7,178 nt of DNA from Flavobacteriaceae bacterium (GCA_030590765.1 JAUVCP010000106.1:1-7178); one strand, 5' to 3'; positions 1 through 6,627 are shown, counted from the first letter of the stretch. Notes: generated by a model from the letters alone, not told the origin. A program made the numbers and translations.

Positions 1-298
1 GTGTTTGATTCACAACACCATTTACCTCATTGCCAGATCTTTGATCAATTGTCATACAATTAAATCCAAGCTCATTTAATTTTGGTGCGATCTCTCGATA
101 TTCACCCCGACTATATCTTGCCTGATGATACAAAATAATAAAAGGTGCATTACTTTTATTTGTCATATATAAATCAGCTGTAATTTTAACACCATCTCTT
201 GACTGAAATTCAATGGTTTTTCCGGTAAATTCTTTTTGCTGCGCATCAATAAATTGAATCATAAGCAACAGCCCCAATAACAATATTCCTTTCTTCAT
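1..298 (-). CDS. Exported alpha/beta hydrolase, N-terminal part (runs off the window)
   Basis: I translated 99 codons on the minus strand from an ATG at 298; the gene continues past base 1, so only the first third or so is visible. Residues 1-19 form a signal peptide (MKKG, then a Leu-rich core, ending IDAQQ), so the product should be exported; there is no lipobox cysteine. After it come the beta strands of an alpha/beta hydrolase: a strand ending ILYHQA (residues 55-60), whose HQ corresponds to the oxyanion-hole position of dienelactone-hydrolase-like enzymes, then RGEYREIAPKLNELGFN and the next strand with IDQRSG (84-89). The nucleophile elbow GxSxG and the catalytic Asp and His lie outside the window, so activity cannot be judged. 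Substrate unknown. It is divergent from the haem-protein genes. Family assignment is fairly secure, the exact activity is not. Confidence 0.75.
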   Translation of the reverse strand, partial: MKKGILLLGLLLMIQFIDAQQKEFTGKTIEFQSRDGVKITADLYMTNKSNAPFIILYHQARYSRGEYREIAPKLNELGFNCMTIDQRSGNEVNGVVNQT

Positions 299-431
299 AT
301 TTACTTGGTTATTTAAAGTTTTAAAGTTAATGATATTTTACAAAATGAAATTCACTAATTAAACATAAACTATTCTGTTAGAAATAATCAAAAAATATTA
401 CATTTGTTAAATAACCTTTAAAATAATTAAA
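299..431. other. Divergent intergenic region
   Basis: This very AT-rich spacer of 133 bases separates the leftward hydrolase from the rightward haem-protein genes. A good Bacteroidota-type promoter is visible for the plus strand (listed separately). For the minus strand I found only degenerate matches to TAnnTTTG, such as TCATTTTG on the reverse strand, so the hydrolase promoter is not assigned. No repeat or hairpin of note was seen. Confidence 0.6.
374..406 (+). promoter_or_regulatory. Probable Bacteroidota sigma-A promoter for the haem-protein pair
   Basis: TACATTTG at 399-406 matches the phylum's -7 consensus TAnnTTTG exactly. Upstream, TCTG at 374-377 is a one-mismatch candidate for the -33 TTTG element, with a 21-base spacer. 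Transcription would begin a few bases after 406, giving a leader of about 20 bases before the ATG at 432. The -7 box is the firm part; the -33 box is an inference. Confidence 0.55.
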
Positions 432-845
432 ATGAAAAAAAGAGCAGGTTTATTCACCTCTATTGTATTGGTTGCATTTTCTTATATAATGCTTTCATAT
501 ACAACTGAAAAAAACAATGAAAATACTGGTTTGACTGACATAGTAAGTATAGATATACCAGATGATGTAATGGCAATTATAGATAATAAATGTTATGGAT
601 GCCATAATAATGAATCTAAAAGTTCAAAAAGCAAAGGAAAATTGAATTTTGATAAATTCAAAGATGGCTATTCAAAAAGCAAAACAATCAGTAAATTGGG
701 TAAAATCTCAAAGGATCTTCATAAGAATGAAATGCCTCCAGAAAAATTTTTAGCCAAATATCCTGACAAAACATTAACTGCCGATGAATCAAAATTGATC
801 ATTGACTGGGCAGAAGGACAACGCAAAACGCTTATCGGAGAATAA
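432..845 (+). CDS. Membrane-anchored c-type haem-binding protein (divergent paralogue)
   Basis: The product has 137 residues. A basic start (MKKR) and a hydrophobic stretch at about residues 7-22 give an uncleaved signal anchor or signal peptide, placing the rest in the periplasm. The haem c attachment motif CYGCH is at residues 54-58 and a candidate distal ligand Met101 lies in NEMPPEKF; the C-terminal ESKLIIDWAEGQ (119-130) resembles the last helix of small cytochrome c domains. The layout CxxCH, then EMP about 45 residues later, then a DW helix is shared with the following gene, so the two are probably paralogues of the Bacteroidota haem-binding domain family (Haem_bd type). This copy is more diverged: the segment after CxxCH is Ser/Lys-rich and lacks the PWY and APVKWW motifs. 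It lies 32 bases before the next gene and is probably co-transcribed with it. Likely role: electron transfer or haem sensing at the cell envelope; partner unknown. Confidence 0.75.
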   Translation: MKKRAGLFTSIVLVAFSYIMLSYTTEKNNENTGLTDIVSIDIPDDVMAIIDNKCYGCHNNESKSSKSKGKLNFDKFKDGYSKSKTISKLGKISKDLHKNEMPPEKFLAKYPDKTLTADESKLIIDWAEGQRKTLIGE

Positions 846-877
846 TTCATTTTATACCTTAAATTTAATATTGAAAA

Positions 878-1339
878 ATGGGTAAAAAGACAAAGGTTTT
901 TATGTACATATTGGCAGGTCTGTTTTTACTAATACAGATATACCCAATGGAACAACCCAAAGTGACAGACATCAATCCAGATGATCTGCTAAAAAATATA
1001 GATGCTCCTGAAAATGTAGCATCTATATTAAGGTCAGCATGTTACGACTGTCATTCAAATGAAAGTACTTATCCTTGGTATGCCAATATTGCTCCTGTAA
1101 AATGGTGGATTTATGATCATATCAATGAAGGAAGAGAAGATTTAAACTTTTCTGTATGGAACACTTTGAGTAAGGCAGATCAAGCGGAAGCACTTGATGA
1201 TATCGCCACAGCAGTCATGGAAGGGGAAATGCCATTAAAACCATATCCAATTACACATCCAAAAGCAAAATTAAGTGAAGCTGATAGACAGTCTATTTCT
1301 GATTGGACAGAAATACTTGCCGAAAAATTATTTGAATAG
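878..1339 (+). CDS. Haem-binding domain protein (Haem_bd family, CxxCH)
   Basis: The product has 153 residues. Residues 6-22 form a hydrophobic signal anchor after MGKKTK. The haem motif CYDCH is at 55-59, followed by the family's signature: SNESTYPWY (60-68), IAPVKWW (71-77), then HINEGREDLNFSVW (81-94). Met118 in GEMPLKPY is the likely sixth ligand, and ADRQSISDW (135-143) forms the closing helix. This is the canonical form of the small haem-binding domain widespread in Bacteroidota, with one covalently bound haem c in the periplasm. Members are often found near oxidases, peroxidases or other cytochromes, but no redox enzyme follows here. It is the second gene of a two-gene unit and ends 19 bases before a hairpin terminator. 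Family assignment is confident; physiological role is not known. Confidence 0.88.
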   Translation: MGKKTKVFMYILAGLFLLIQIYPMEQPKVTDINPDDLLKNIDAPENVASILRSACYDCHSNESTYPWYANIAPVKWWIYDHINEGREDLNFSVWNTLSKADQAEALDDIATAVMEGEMPLKPYPITHPKAKLSEADRQSISDWTEILAEKLFE

Positions 1340-1358
1340 TTTTTTGGCAAACTTATCT

Positions 1359-1399
1359 AAATCCTCAAAATTTACCATTGAAATATTTTTTGAGGATTT
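1359..1399. terminator. Hairpin terminator between convergent genes
   Basis: A perfect 12-base inverted repeat, AAATCCTCAAAA (1359-1370) with TTTTGAGGATTT (1388-1399), encloses a 17-base loop. On the plus strand the right arm runs into further Ts (1400-1401), fitting a terminator for the haem-protein pair. Because the stem begins directly after the mazG stop codon on the minus strand, it can also end that operon, although its T tract in that direction is shorter. Confidence 0.75.
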
Positions 1400-2179
1400 T
1401 TACTTAAAATGCTTTTTAGACATTTCCCAATAAACATCCATTTCTTCCAGGGTCATTTCTGAAAGCTGCATACTCTTTTTTGCTGTCTCTTTTTCAAGAA
1501 ACTGAAAACGTTTAATAAATTTTTTATTCGTCCTCTCTAGAGCACTTTCAGGATCTACTTTGATAAATCTTGCATAATTAATCAATGAAAACAGCACATC
1601 ACCAAATTCTGCTTCTGTTTTGGATTGATTATTTTCTTTAACTTCATGATAAAGTTCAAATATTTCTTCTTGAACCTTTTCGAACACCTGTTCTGAATTG
1701 TCCCAGTCAAATCCTGCCGAGGCTGCCTTATCCTGAATTCTACTGGCTTTTACCATTGCAGGTAAAGATCTTGGAACACCTTCTAAAATAGATTTTCGAC
1801 CTTCTTTTAATTTAAGCTTTTCCCAGTTTTTTGCAACTTCTTCTTCTGTATCTACTTTTAGATCTCCAAAAACATGTGGATGCCTGTGAACCAACTTTTC
1901 ATTGATGGAATCTATCACATCTGCAATATCAAAGGATTGGGATTCTGAGGCAATTTTGGCATAAAATACAATATGCAGCAGCAAATCACCCAATTCTTTT
2001 TTGATCTCAGGTAAATCATTATCTAAAATAGCATCACCCAATTCATAGGTTTCTTCAATGGTTAAATGTCGTAAAGACTCGTAGGTTTGCTTTTTATCCC
2101 AGGGGCATTTCTCACGAATCTCATCCATGATATCTAACAATTTACCAAATGCCTCTAATTGCTGTTCTCGATTATTCAT
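1400..2179 (-). CDS. mazG: Nucleoside triphosphate pyrophosphohydrolase MazG
   Basis: The product has 259 residues, close to the usual two-domain MazG (E. coli about 263). MazG hydrolyses (d)NTPs to NMP and pyrophosphate in the cytosol, clearing abnormal nucleotides and affecting nucleotide alarmone levels. The first domain has CPWD (25-28), the metal-binding IEETYEL (41-47) and KELGDLLLHIVF (61-72), then the HRHPHVFG loop (98-105) and NWEKLK. A linker, GVPRSLPAMVKASRIQDKA, leads to the second domain with EEIFEL (171-176) and EFGDVLFSLINYARF (191-205), which keeps the acidic ExxE and ExxD residues needed for Mg binding. The ATG start overlaps the DUF389 stop codon in TAATG, so it is probably translationally coupled. 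It is the last gene of the operon, with a hairpin right after its stop. Assignment is very secure. Confidence 0.97.
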   Translation of the reverse strand: MNNREQQLEAFGKLLDIMDEIREKCPWDKKQTYESLRHLTIEETYELGDAILDNDLPEIKKELGDLLLHIVFYAKIASESQSFDIADVIDSINEKLVHRHPHVFGDLKVDTEEEVAKNWEKLKLKEGRKSILEGVPRSLPAMVKASRIQDKAASAGFDWDNSEQVFEKVQEEIFELYHEVKENNQSKTEAEFGDVLFSLINYARFIKVDPESALERTNKKFIKRFQFLEKETAKKSMQLSEMTLEEMDVYWEMSKKHFK

Positions 2180-3672
2180 TATTTTAATTGTCGGATTTCA
2201 ATATTTTCAATTTTCATTCTTTTTTCCATCCATTTTTGAAATTTCTTTTCCTGAATCTTTATTTCTTTATCTTTTAATTTTGAATTCCATCTAAGATAGA
2301 AAACTGAAATAGTATCAATTCTTTTAAAGTTTGTTTTTATTTCTCTGGCAAAAGCCAGCTCTTTAACATCTTCATAATTGATATGAATTTCCTCAGCAAG
2401 TTTTCCTACGTGAACCTCTTTTTTATAATACTTTCTCAGGTCTTTTTCAAGTTCTCTTATCCGTTCTTCTTTCTCAGATATTGTCTCTTCTTTTACAGAT
2501 AATAATTCATGACTGTTGATATATAAATTCTTAATTTCATCTATATCCTCTCTTACTCCGGAATGAGTCTGACTTTGAAGTATGATTAGCTTTGTGTTTT
2601 TTAAACCAAATTCACTCATAGAATTTTCCCATCGATCAATATCTTTATTCCCATATTTTTTTCCGAAAACATAAAGTTCTATTTCATTTTCATCATAATG
2701 AATACTTTCTTTATTTTTTCCTATAATATGAACACCCTCATCTTTAATACTTTCAATAAAATTATTTGCTTGCCCAAAATATCTTTCTTCAATATATAAT
2801 TGATAAAACAAATAAATGCTAAACAACAATATAGCTGTCGCAACAGTATAAGCCAATTGTGAAATTCTTTTCCGTTTTGTTTTAATCAGATATACGACCA
2901 TTGGAAAACGCAAATACTTTGTTATTGCAAAAGCAGCCAAAGCAATAAAAGTAGAATTGATTGAAAAAAGAAATAATGCTCCACCAAAATAATTAAAATT
3001 ACTTGTAGCCAGTCCAAAACCAGCTGTACATAATGGAGGCATTAACGCAGTAGCTATAGCCACACCGGCAACAGTATTAAATTGTGGCCTAGGTCTACTT
3101 ATTGCTATAACCAAAGCTAATCCCCCCGAAATAGCAATTAAAACATCTCTTACATCTGGTTTTGTTCTTGCTATTAATTCCGGAGTTTCTTGTTGAAAAA
3201 GTGGTATACTAAAAAATAAAAAGGAAGTCAAAATACTTAAAACCACCATTACTGCAAAGTTGATCAATGAAGACCTCAAAGTATCCACATCATTTATTCC
3301 CACAGAAAACCCTATACCTAAAATTGGTCCCATTAGTGGTGAAATTAACATAGCACCAATTACAACGGCAGGTGAACTTATGTTCAAACCAATAGAAGCA
3401 ATAATAATAGAAAAAACCAGGATCCAGGCCGTTTGACCTTTCATCGAAATACCTTTTTTAATAGACTCGGCAGTCGCTTCTTTATCTGTTCCAGCTTTTA
3501 TGTTCAAAAGCTCAGAAAAAAAACTTTTTGTACTTTGTGAAAAACTTTTAAATTCCTTCTTGATATCTTCCTTCTTTTCCTCTATTTTTTCATCCTGAAT
3601 CTCATCCTGTATCTTCTCTTTTTGCTCTTGTTCCTTTTCTTTTTTCTCTATGTCTTCTTTTTTTTCTTCCAT
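2179..3672 (-). CDS. DUF389 family integral membrane protein with charged N-terminus
   Basis: I chose the ATG at 3672 (497 residues). The frame is open to a TTG at 3684, adding four residues, but ATG is preferred. Residues about 1-45 are almost wholly Glu, Lys, Asp and Gln and probably form a charged helix or coiled coil. Then come about six or seven membrane segments (roughly residues 80-292) with the DUF389 hallmarks: AVVIGAMLISPLMGP (102-116) and ATALMPPLCTAGFGLA (207-222), re-entrant-looking Pro/Gly-rich segments. After the last segment (about 275-294) a soluble C-terminal half of about 200 residues follows, with a coiled coil near 376-416 flanked by two similar alpha/beta stretches. The function of DUF389 proteins is not established; transport or membrane sensing is possible. 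It overlaps mazG by one base and follows manC by 43 bases. Family assignment is strong, role unknown. Confidence 0.88.
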   Translation of the reverse strand: MEEKKEDIEKKEKEQEQKEKIQDEIQDEKIEEKKEDIKKEFKSFSQSTKSFFSELLNIKAGTDKEATAESIKKGISMKGQTAWILVFSIIIASIGLNISSPAVVIGAMLISPLMGPILGIGFSVGINDVDTLRSSLINFAVMVVLSILTSFLFFSIPLFQQETPELIARTKPDVRDVLIAISGGLALVIAISRPRPQFNTVAGVAIATALMPPLCTAGFGLATSNFNYFGGALFLFSINSTFIALAAFAITKYLRFPMVVYLIKTKRKRISQLAYTVATAILLFSIYLFYQLYIEERYFGQANNFIESIKDEGVHIIGKNKESIHYDENEIELYVFGKKYGNKDIDRWENSMSEFGLKNTKLIILQSQTHSGVREDIDEIKNLYINSHELLSVKEETISEKEERIRELEKDLRKYYKKEVHVGKLAEEIHINYEDVKELAFAREIKTNFKRIDTISVFYLRWNSKLKDKEIKIQEKKFQKWMEKRMKIENIEIRQLK

Positions 3673-3715
3673 ATTTGGCTGCAAAAATTATTTAACTGAG
3701 TAAAGCTACTAAAAA

Positions 3716-4786
3716 TTAATCTTTGTTTAACTTTTCCTGAGCTTCTTTTGACAGTTGTTTGATCTCCTGTTCAGCAGATTTTGGTATGATCAATAAAGTG
3801 TCATTTGTTTCCACAATAATGAAATCACTTAAACCTTGAAGCACAACTTTCTTACCTGTTTGAGTGCGAACAATATTGTTATTTGAATTTTTAAATATAG
3901 TTCTTGCACTGATTACTGCATTATTATTCTCATTTTTATCGAGTTTATCAAATAGAGACCCCCAGGTTCCCAGATCATTCCATCCAAAATCTACCGGCAA
4001 TACATACACATTCTTAGCCCCTTCCATAATTCCGTAATCAATGGAAACATTCTCTGCTTTAGCATAATGATTATCTATAAATTCAGATTCTTTATTCGTA
4101 TTCCAATAAGAATTTCCTTGATTAAACAAAGAGCACATTTCGCCAAGACTACTTTCAAATGCCTTAATAATGCTTTTTACACTCCAAATAAATATACCGG
4201 CATTCCATAAATAATCTCCCTGAGCAATAAACTTTTTAGCAGTTTCCTTATTGGGTTTTTCTGTGAAGTTTTTTACTTTTTTGATCGCTTTTGCGGAATC
4301 TTCAAATTGTATATAACCATATCCAGTATTCGGACCCGAAGGTTTGATTCCCAAAGTCATTAAAATATCCTGCTCTTCACAAGCTTTAAAAGCGGTTTCT
4401 ACATTTTTAACAAATTCTTCTTCGTTTTCAATAAAATGATCAGAGGGAGCAACGATCATCACTGCATCCGAGTTTTGATCGTTGATCTTTAATGCACTGT
4501 ATAAGATACAAGGTGCCGTATTTCGCATTGCCGGCTCTAATAAAACCTGGTTTTCATTTATATCAGGCAAATGATACAATACCAGATCTTTGTATTTTTT
4601 ATTGGTAGCTATCAATATATTTTCTGAAGGAATTAATTTACTTAATCTATCAAATGTATTTTGAATCAATGATCGACCTGTTCCTAACATATCATGAAAC
4701 TGCTTAGGATTCTCTTCTGTACTTACAGGCCAAAATCTTGAGCCCACTCCTCCTGCCATGATTACGGCATAATAATTCTTATTCAT
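3716..4786 (-). CDS. manC: Mannose-1-phosphate guanylyltransferase (GDP-mannose pyrophosphorylase)
   Basis: The product has 356 residues and makes GDP-mannose from mannose-1-phosphate and GTP in the cytosol, the donor for mannosylated or fucosylated surface polysaccharides and glycoproteins. Motifs in order: nucleotide-binding GGVGSRFWPVS (12-22) with Lys28 in PKQF; EPAMRNTAP (84-92); PSDH (114-117), whose Asp116 is the expected metal ligand; GYGYI (155-159); FTEKP (174-178) for sugar-phosphate contact; WNAGIF (194-199); SIDYGIME (248-255); and DFGWNDLGTW (266-275). The C-terminal 70 residues form a short beta-rich end. The length is that of the single-function enzyme; the phosphomannose isomerase domain of the approximately 470-residue bifunctional proteins is absent. 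It lies 27 bases after the SprT-like gene and is probably in the same transcript. Very secure assignment; the gene symbol is by function. Confidence 0.95.
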   Translation of the reverse strand: MNKNYYAVIMAGGVGSRFWPVSTEENPKQFHDMLGTGRSLIQNTFDRLSKLIPSENILIATNKKYKDLVLYHLPDINENQVLLEPAMRNTAPCILYSALKINDQNSDAVMIVAPSDHFIENEEEFVKNVETAFKACEEQDILMTLGIKPSGPNTGYGYIQFEDSAKAIKKVKNFTEKPNKETAKKFIAQGDYLWNAGIFIWSVKSIIKAFESSLGEMCSLFNQGNSYWNTNKESEFIDNHYAKAENVSIDYGIMEGAKNVYVLPVDFGWNDLGTWGSLFDKLDKNENNNAVISARTIFKNSNNNIVRTQTGKKVVLQGLSDFIIVETNDTLLIIPKSAEQEIKQLSKEAQEKLNKD

Positions 4787-4813
4787 AAATTTAATTTAAA
4801 CTATTGTTCAATT

Positions 4814-5440
4814 TTATTTTTTAACGAGATCAACCTCTGCATTTGCATGGAATAAATACTTTTTCCCTGTATGCAATTCTGTACACTCATGTCTGGTTCT
4901 TCGTTTATTTCCTTTTACAAAAATTCGCTTGTTATGTACAAATTTAGCTGATAAAGGAATCTCAAAGATCAAATGCTTTCCATTCTTTTCATCGTATTTT
5001 TTTAATGCTAAAGCCAAATGAACATCTGCATCTGTGCTGGCTTTTGGATTCATCATATATCTGGCCAGTACTCCCATAATTTCATTTGGAAAAATTTCAG
5101 GATTTAAAAAGGGCAACATCAAATGCTGAAAATTTCTTTTCCATTCCAAACCGTGAGGTTTTACCCTTTTGTGTTTTTTATAGGTTACTAAATGTGCAAT
5201 TTCATGCACTAAAGTCAGTAAAAATCGATATGAATTCAAACCGTAATTAATAGTGATCTGATAATTACCATCTGGCATTTTTCTAAAATCACCATGTTTT
5301 GTACTCCTATTATTTACAATTTTTAAATAACAAGGATGCTGATCTAATAATTCAATTATTAAATCAACCGACTTTTCCGGAAGGTATTTCGATAAAATAT
5401 TTTTGTATTCTTTCAAAGAGTTATTTGTTTTATTGAACAA
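4814..5440 (-). CDS. SprT-like zinc metallopeptidase domain protein
   Basis: The product has 208 residues. The zinc site is HEIAH (His79, Glu80, His83) with a third ligand probably His96 in KPHGLEWK, the arrangement of SprT/Spartan-type domains. In eukaryotes such domains cleave DNA-protein crosslinks; the bacterial role is poorly known. An N-terminal helix ends in YLPEKSVDLIIELL (19-32), followed by strands containing KIVNNRSTKHGDFR and YQITINYGLN. After the zinc site come LNPEIFPNEI and NPKASTDADV, which I recognise from Bacteroidota members, and a basic C-terminus KGNKRRTRHECTELHTGKKY. The multi-Cys zinc ribbon of classical SprT is missing: only Cys186 remains there. The start is a TTG at 5440; an in-frame TAA lies five codons upstream and the first in-frame ATG is codon 55, past conserved sequence. 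A second TTG at codon 9 is an alternative. Probably the first gene of the operon. Confidence 0.85.
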   Translation of the reverse strand: MFNKTNNSLKEYKNILSKYLPEKSVDLIIELLDQHPCYLKIVNNRSTKHGDFRKMPDGNYQITINYGLNSYRFLLTLVHEIAHLVTYKKHKRVKPHGLEWKRNFQHLMLPFLNPEIFPNEIMGVLARYMMNPKASTDADVHLALALKKYDEKNGKHLIFEIPLSAKFVHNKRIFVKGNKRRTRHECTELHTGKKYLFHANAEVDLVKK

Positions 5441-5459
5441 GTATTCGAAAGTTTAATAG

Positions 5460-5488
5460 CAAAGTTTATATAATTTATTATAAATCAA
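5460..5488 (-). promoter_or_regulatory. Candidate promoter of the sprT-manC-DUF389-mazG operon
   Basis: On the minus strand AAACTTTG (5467 down to 5460) differs from TAnnTTTG by one base, and TTG (5488 down to 5486) lies 18 bases upstream as a possible -33 element. The TTG falls inside the stem of the preceding terminator. The predicted leader before the TTG start codon at 5440 would be about 15 bases. Inferred from position and partial consensus match only. Confidence 0.35.
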
Positions 5489-5514
5489 CCCAAACAAAAA
5501 ATTTGGGTTGATTT
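5482..5514 (-). terminator. Hairpin terminator after the nickel superoxide dismutase gene
   Basis: A perfect 13-base inverted repeat, AAATCAACCCAAA (5482-5494) and TTTGGGTTGATTT (5502-5514), encloses a seven-base loop. It starts 24 bases past the stop codon of the gene at 5539-6099 and separates that cluster from the SprT-like operon. On the minus strand the stem's own final TTT leads into an AT-rich stretch rather than a pure T tract. No plus-strand gene ends nearby, so the minus orientation is chosen from context. Confidence 0.75.
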
Positions 5515-5538
5515 TTATTGTCTTAAACTACCTAAGAA

Positions 5539-6099
5539 TTAGTGTTTATGGTCGTGTTCTTTAAAATAATCATGTTCAAAATCATTAACTTTACCTTGTA
5601 AAGATTTTATCAGTTTCAGATCTGTTGATTGCTTCGTTTTCATGGCACAAACAGCAATTTTATGCAATAATTCAAGCTGATTTAGATACTTTTTATAGGC
5701 TTCTAAATCATCAGATGATTTGACTTTGATACGTTGATGTAAAAAGTACTGACTTACTATTTCTTGTATTTTAATGGCATGATCTTCTTTGTTCATTACC
5801 CAACGAACCAGTTGATTGTAATTTGGTTTTTCTTCTTTTGATAGTTCGTTTATTAAATTCATTGATTTTTCTATGGTTGCAATGTGTTCATTTATTAGTT
5901 TGATACGAAGTTCGTCTGCATAAATTCCACAAGGTATCTCACAATGTGGTGGTGCTTCTGCTTTGCTTGAAATGGTTTGGCTATCATCGTATATATTCTC
6001 TAAAGTTAATGAATTATACGATAGTTGTGCTTGCAGGTTTAACGTACCTACAAAGCTAAGTAAGAGTATTCCTATAAAAATGTGAATAGTTTTTTTCAT
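5539..6099 (-). CDS. sodN: Nickel-type superoxide dismutase, predicted exported
   Basis: The product has 186 residues. The nickel hook HCEIPCGIY (residues 52-60) matches HCDxPCGxY of Ni-SOD, in which the His1 amine and imidazole, Cys2 and Cys6 bind nickel to dismutate superoxide. Asp3 is Glu here. Downstream, DELRIKLINEHIATIEKSM (62-80) and a helix with VMNKEDHAIKIQEIVSQYF (101-119) fit the four-helix bundle of the family. Unlike the cytosolic Streptomyces enzyme with a propeptide of 14 residues, this one begins with a Sec signal peptide (MKKTIHIFIG and on to LQAQ, likely cut after Ala24), then about 27 residues before His52. Export must therefore be followed by a second cleavage. From His52 to the end is 135 residues against 117 in Streptomyces, and the tail ends EHDHKH. 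No SodX-type maturation peptidase is visible. It lies 94 bases after the DoxX-like gene and ends before a strong terminator. Family call is confident; nickel use and export are inferred. Confidence 0.85.
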   Translation of the reverse strand: MKKTIHIFIGILLLSFVGTLNLQAQLSYNSLTLENIYDDSQTISSKAEAPPHCEIPCGIYADELRIKLINEHIATIEKSMNLINELSKEEKPNYNQLVRWVMNKEDHAIKIQEIVSQYFLHQRIKVKSSDDLEAYKKYLNQLELLHKIAVCAMKTKQSTDLKLIKSLQGKVNDFEHDYFKEHDHKH

Positions 6100-6193
6100 G
6101 GGTTTTAATGTTTAGTTAAATATAAAATTCAAAAGAAGTATAAATTTCCTCTGATTGTAATTTTTATTCTAAAGACTGCTTCAAAATCTTAAA

Positions 6194-6586
6194 TTATTTT
6201 TTAAATAACGGCTTGTATTTCTTTCTACAATCGTAAACAAACCAAATATTTATTGCTAAGATCATGATTGACATGGGCATTCTTTCAGGTGCATCTTGTA
6301 TTAAGTGAAATAAAAATATTCCAATATTTACAGGCAATAAGACTATACTACCCAAAGCTCTAAATCTAGGAATCATTAGTAGAATACCCCCAATAATTTG
6401 AGAAATTCCTATCATTTCCCAAATCCATCCGCTTTCTACAAGTGCTCTCATCGTTGCTTTTGCTGCATCAAGCATCTCTGGTTTTGGCATATATTTCAAA
6501 TCTTTTGGCAATAGTTTATTTATCCCTGTATTGGCAAGTAAACCTCCAAATAAAATGCTTAGAATTAAATTTATTTTTTGTTTCAT
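6194..6586 (-). CDS. DoxX-like small integral membrane protein
   Basis: The product has 130 residues with four predicted membrane segments: about 5-20, 55-72, 77-96 and 103-119, the usual size and topology of the DoxX/DoxD-like superfamily. Supporting features are the first helix ending in NTGINKLLP (19-27), an amphipathic linker with AAKATMRALVESGWIWEMIG (41-60), the glycine-rich SQIIGGILLMIPRFRALG (62-79) and the short basic C-terminus RKKYKPLFKK on the cytosolic side. DoxX-like proteins are often associated with quinone-linked or thiol redox processes, but this one has no cofactor motif and its specific role is unknown. It is 41 bases downstream of the DUF6787-type gene and 94 bases upstream of the superoxide dismutase, all on one strand, so an operon is plausible. 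The start is an ATG with an A/T-rich leader. Family call is moderately sure. Confidence 0.75.
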   Translation of the reverse strand: MKQKINLILSILFGGLLANTGINKLLPKDLKYMPKPEMLDAAKATMRALVESGWIWEMIGISQIIGGILLMIPRFRALGSIVLLPVNIGIFLFHLIQDAPERMPMSIMILAINIWFVYDCRKKYKPLFKK

Positions 6587-6627
6587 TATAATTAAATAGC
6601 TAAAGATTAAGTGTTTCCAAAATAATA

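Noticed and set aside
3673..3684. Longer DUF389 start at TTG 3684
   Set aside because: An ATG four codons later is the commoner start type and the extra residues (one start plus QPN) add no recognisable feature.
5539..6099. Reading the protein as a generic hypothetical with a DUF305 or ferritin-like helical domain
   Set aside because: The precise HCxxPCGxY motif followed by matching helices fits nickel superoxide dismutase much better.
6130..6137. TTCTTTTG on the minus strand as a -7 box for the superoxide dismutase gene
   Set aside because: One mismatch to TAnnTTTG and no TTG at a suitable distance upstream; too weak to list as a promoter.
6172..6190. Possible hairpin after the DoxX-like gene (AAGAT with GTCTT on the minus strand)
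   Set aside because: Only five pairs including a wobble, and no proper T tract; not a convincing terminator, which leaves co-transcription with the SOD gene open.
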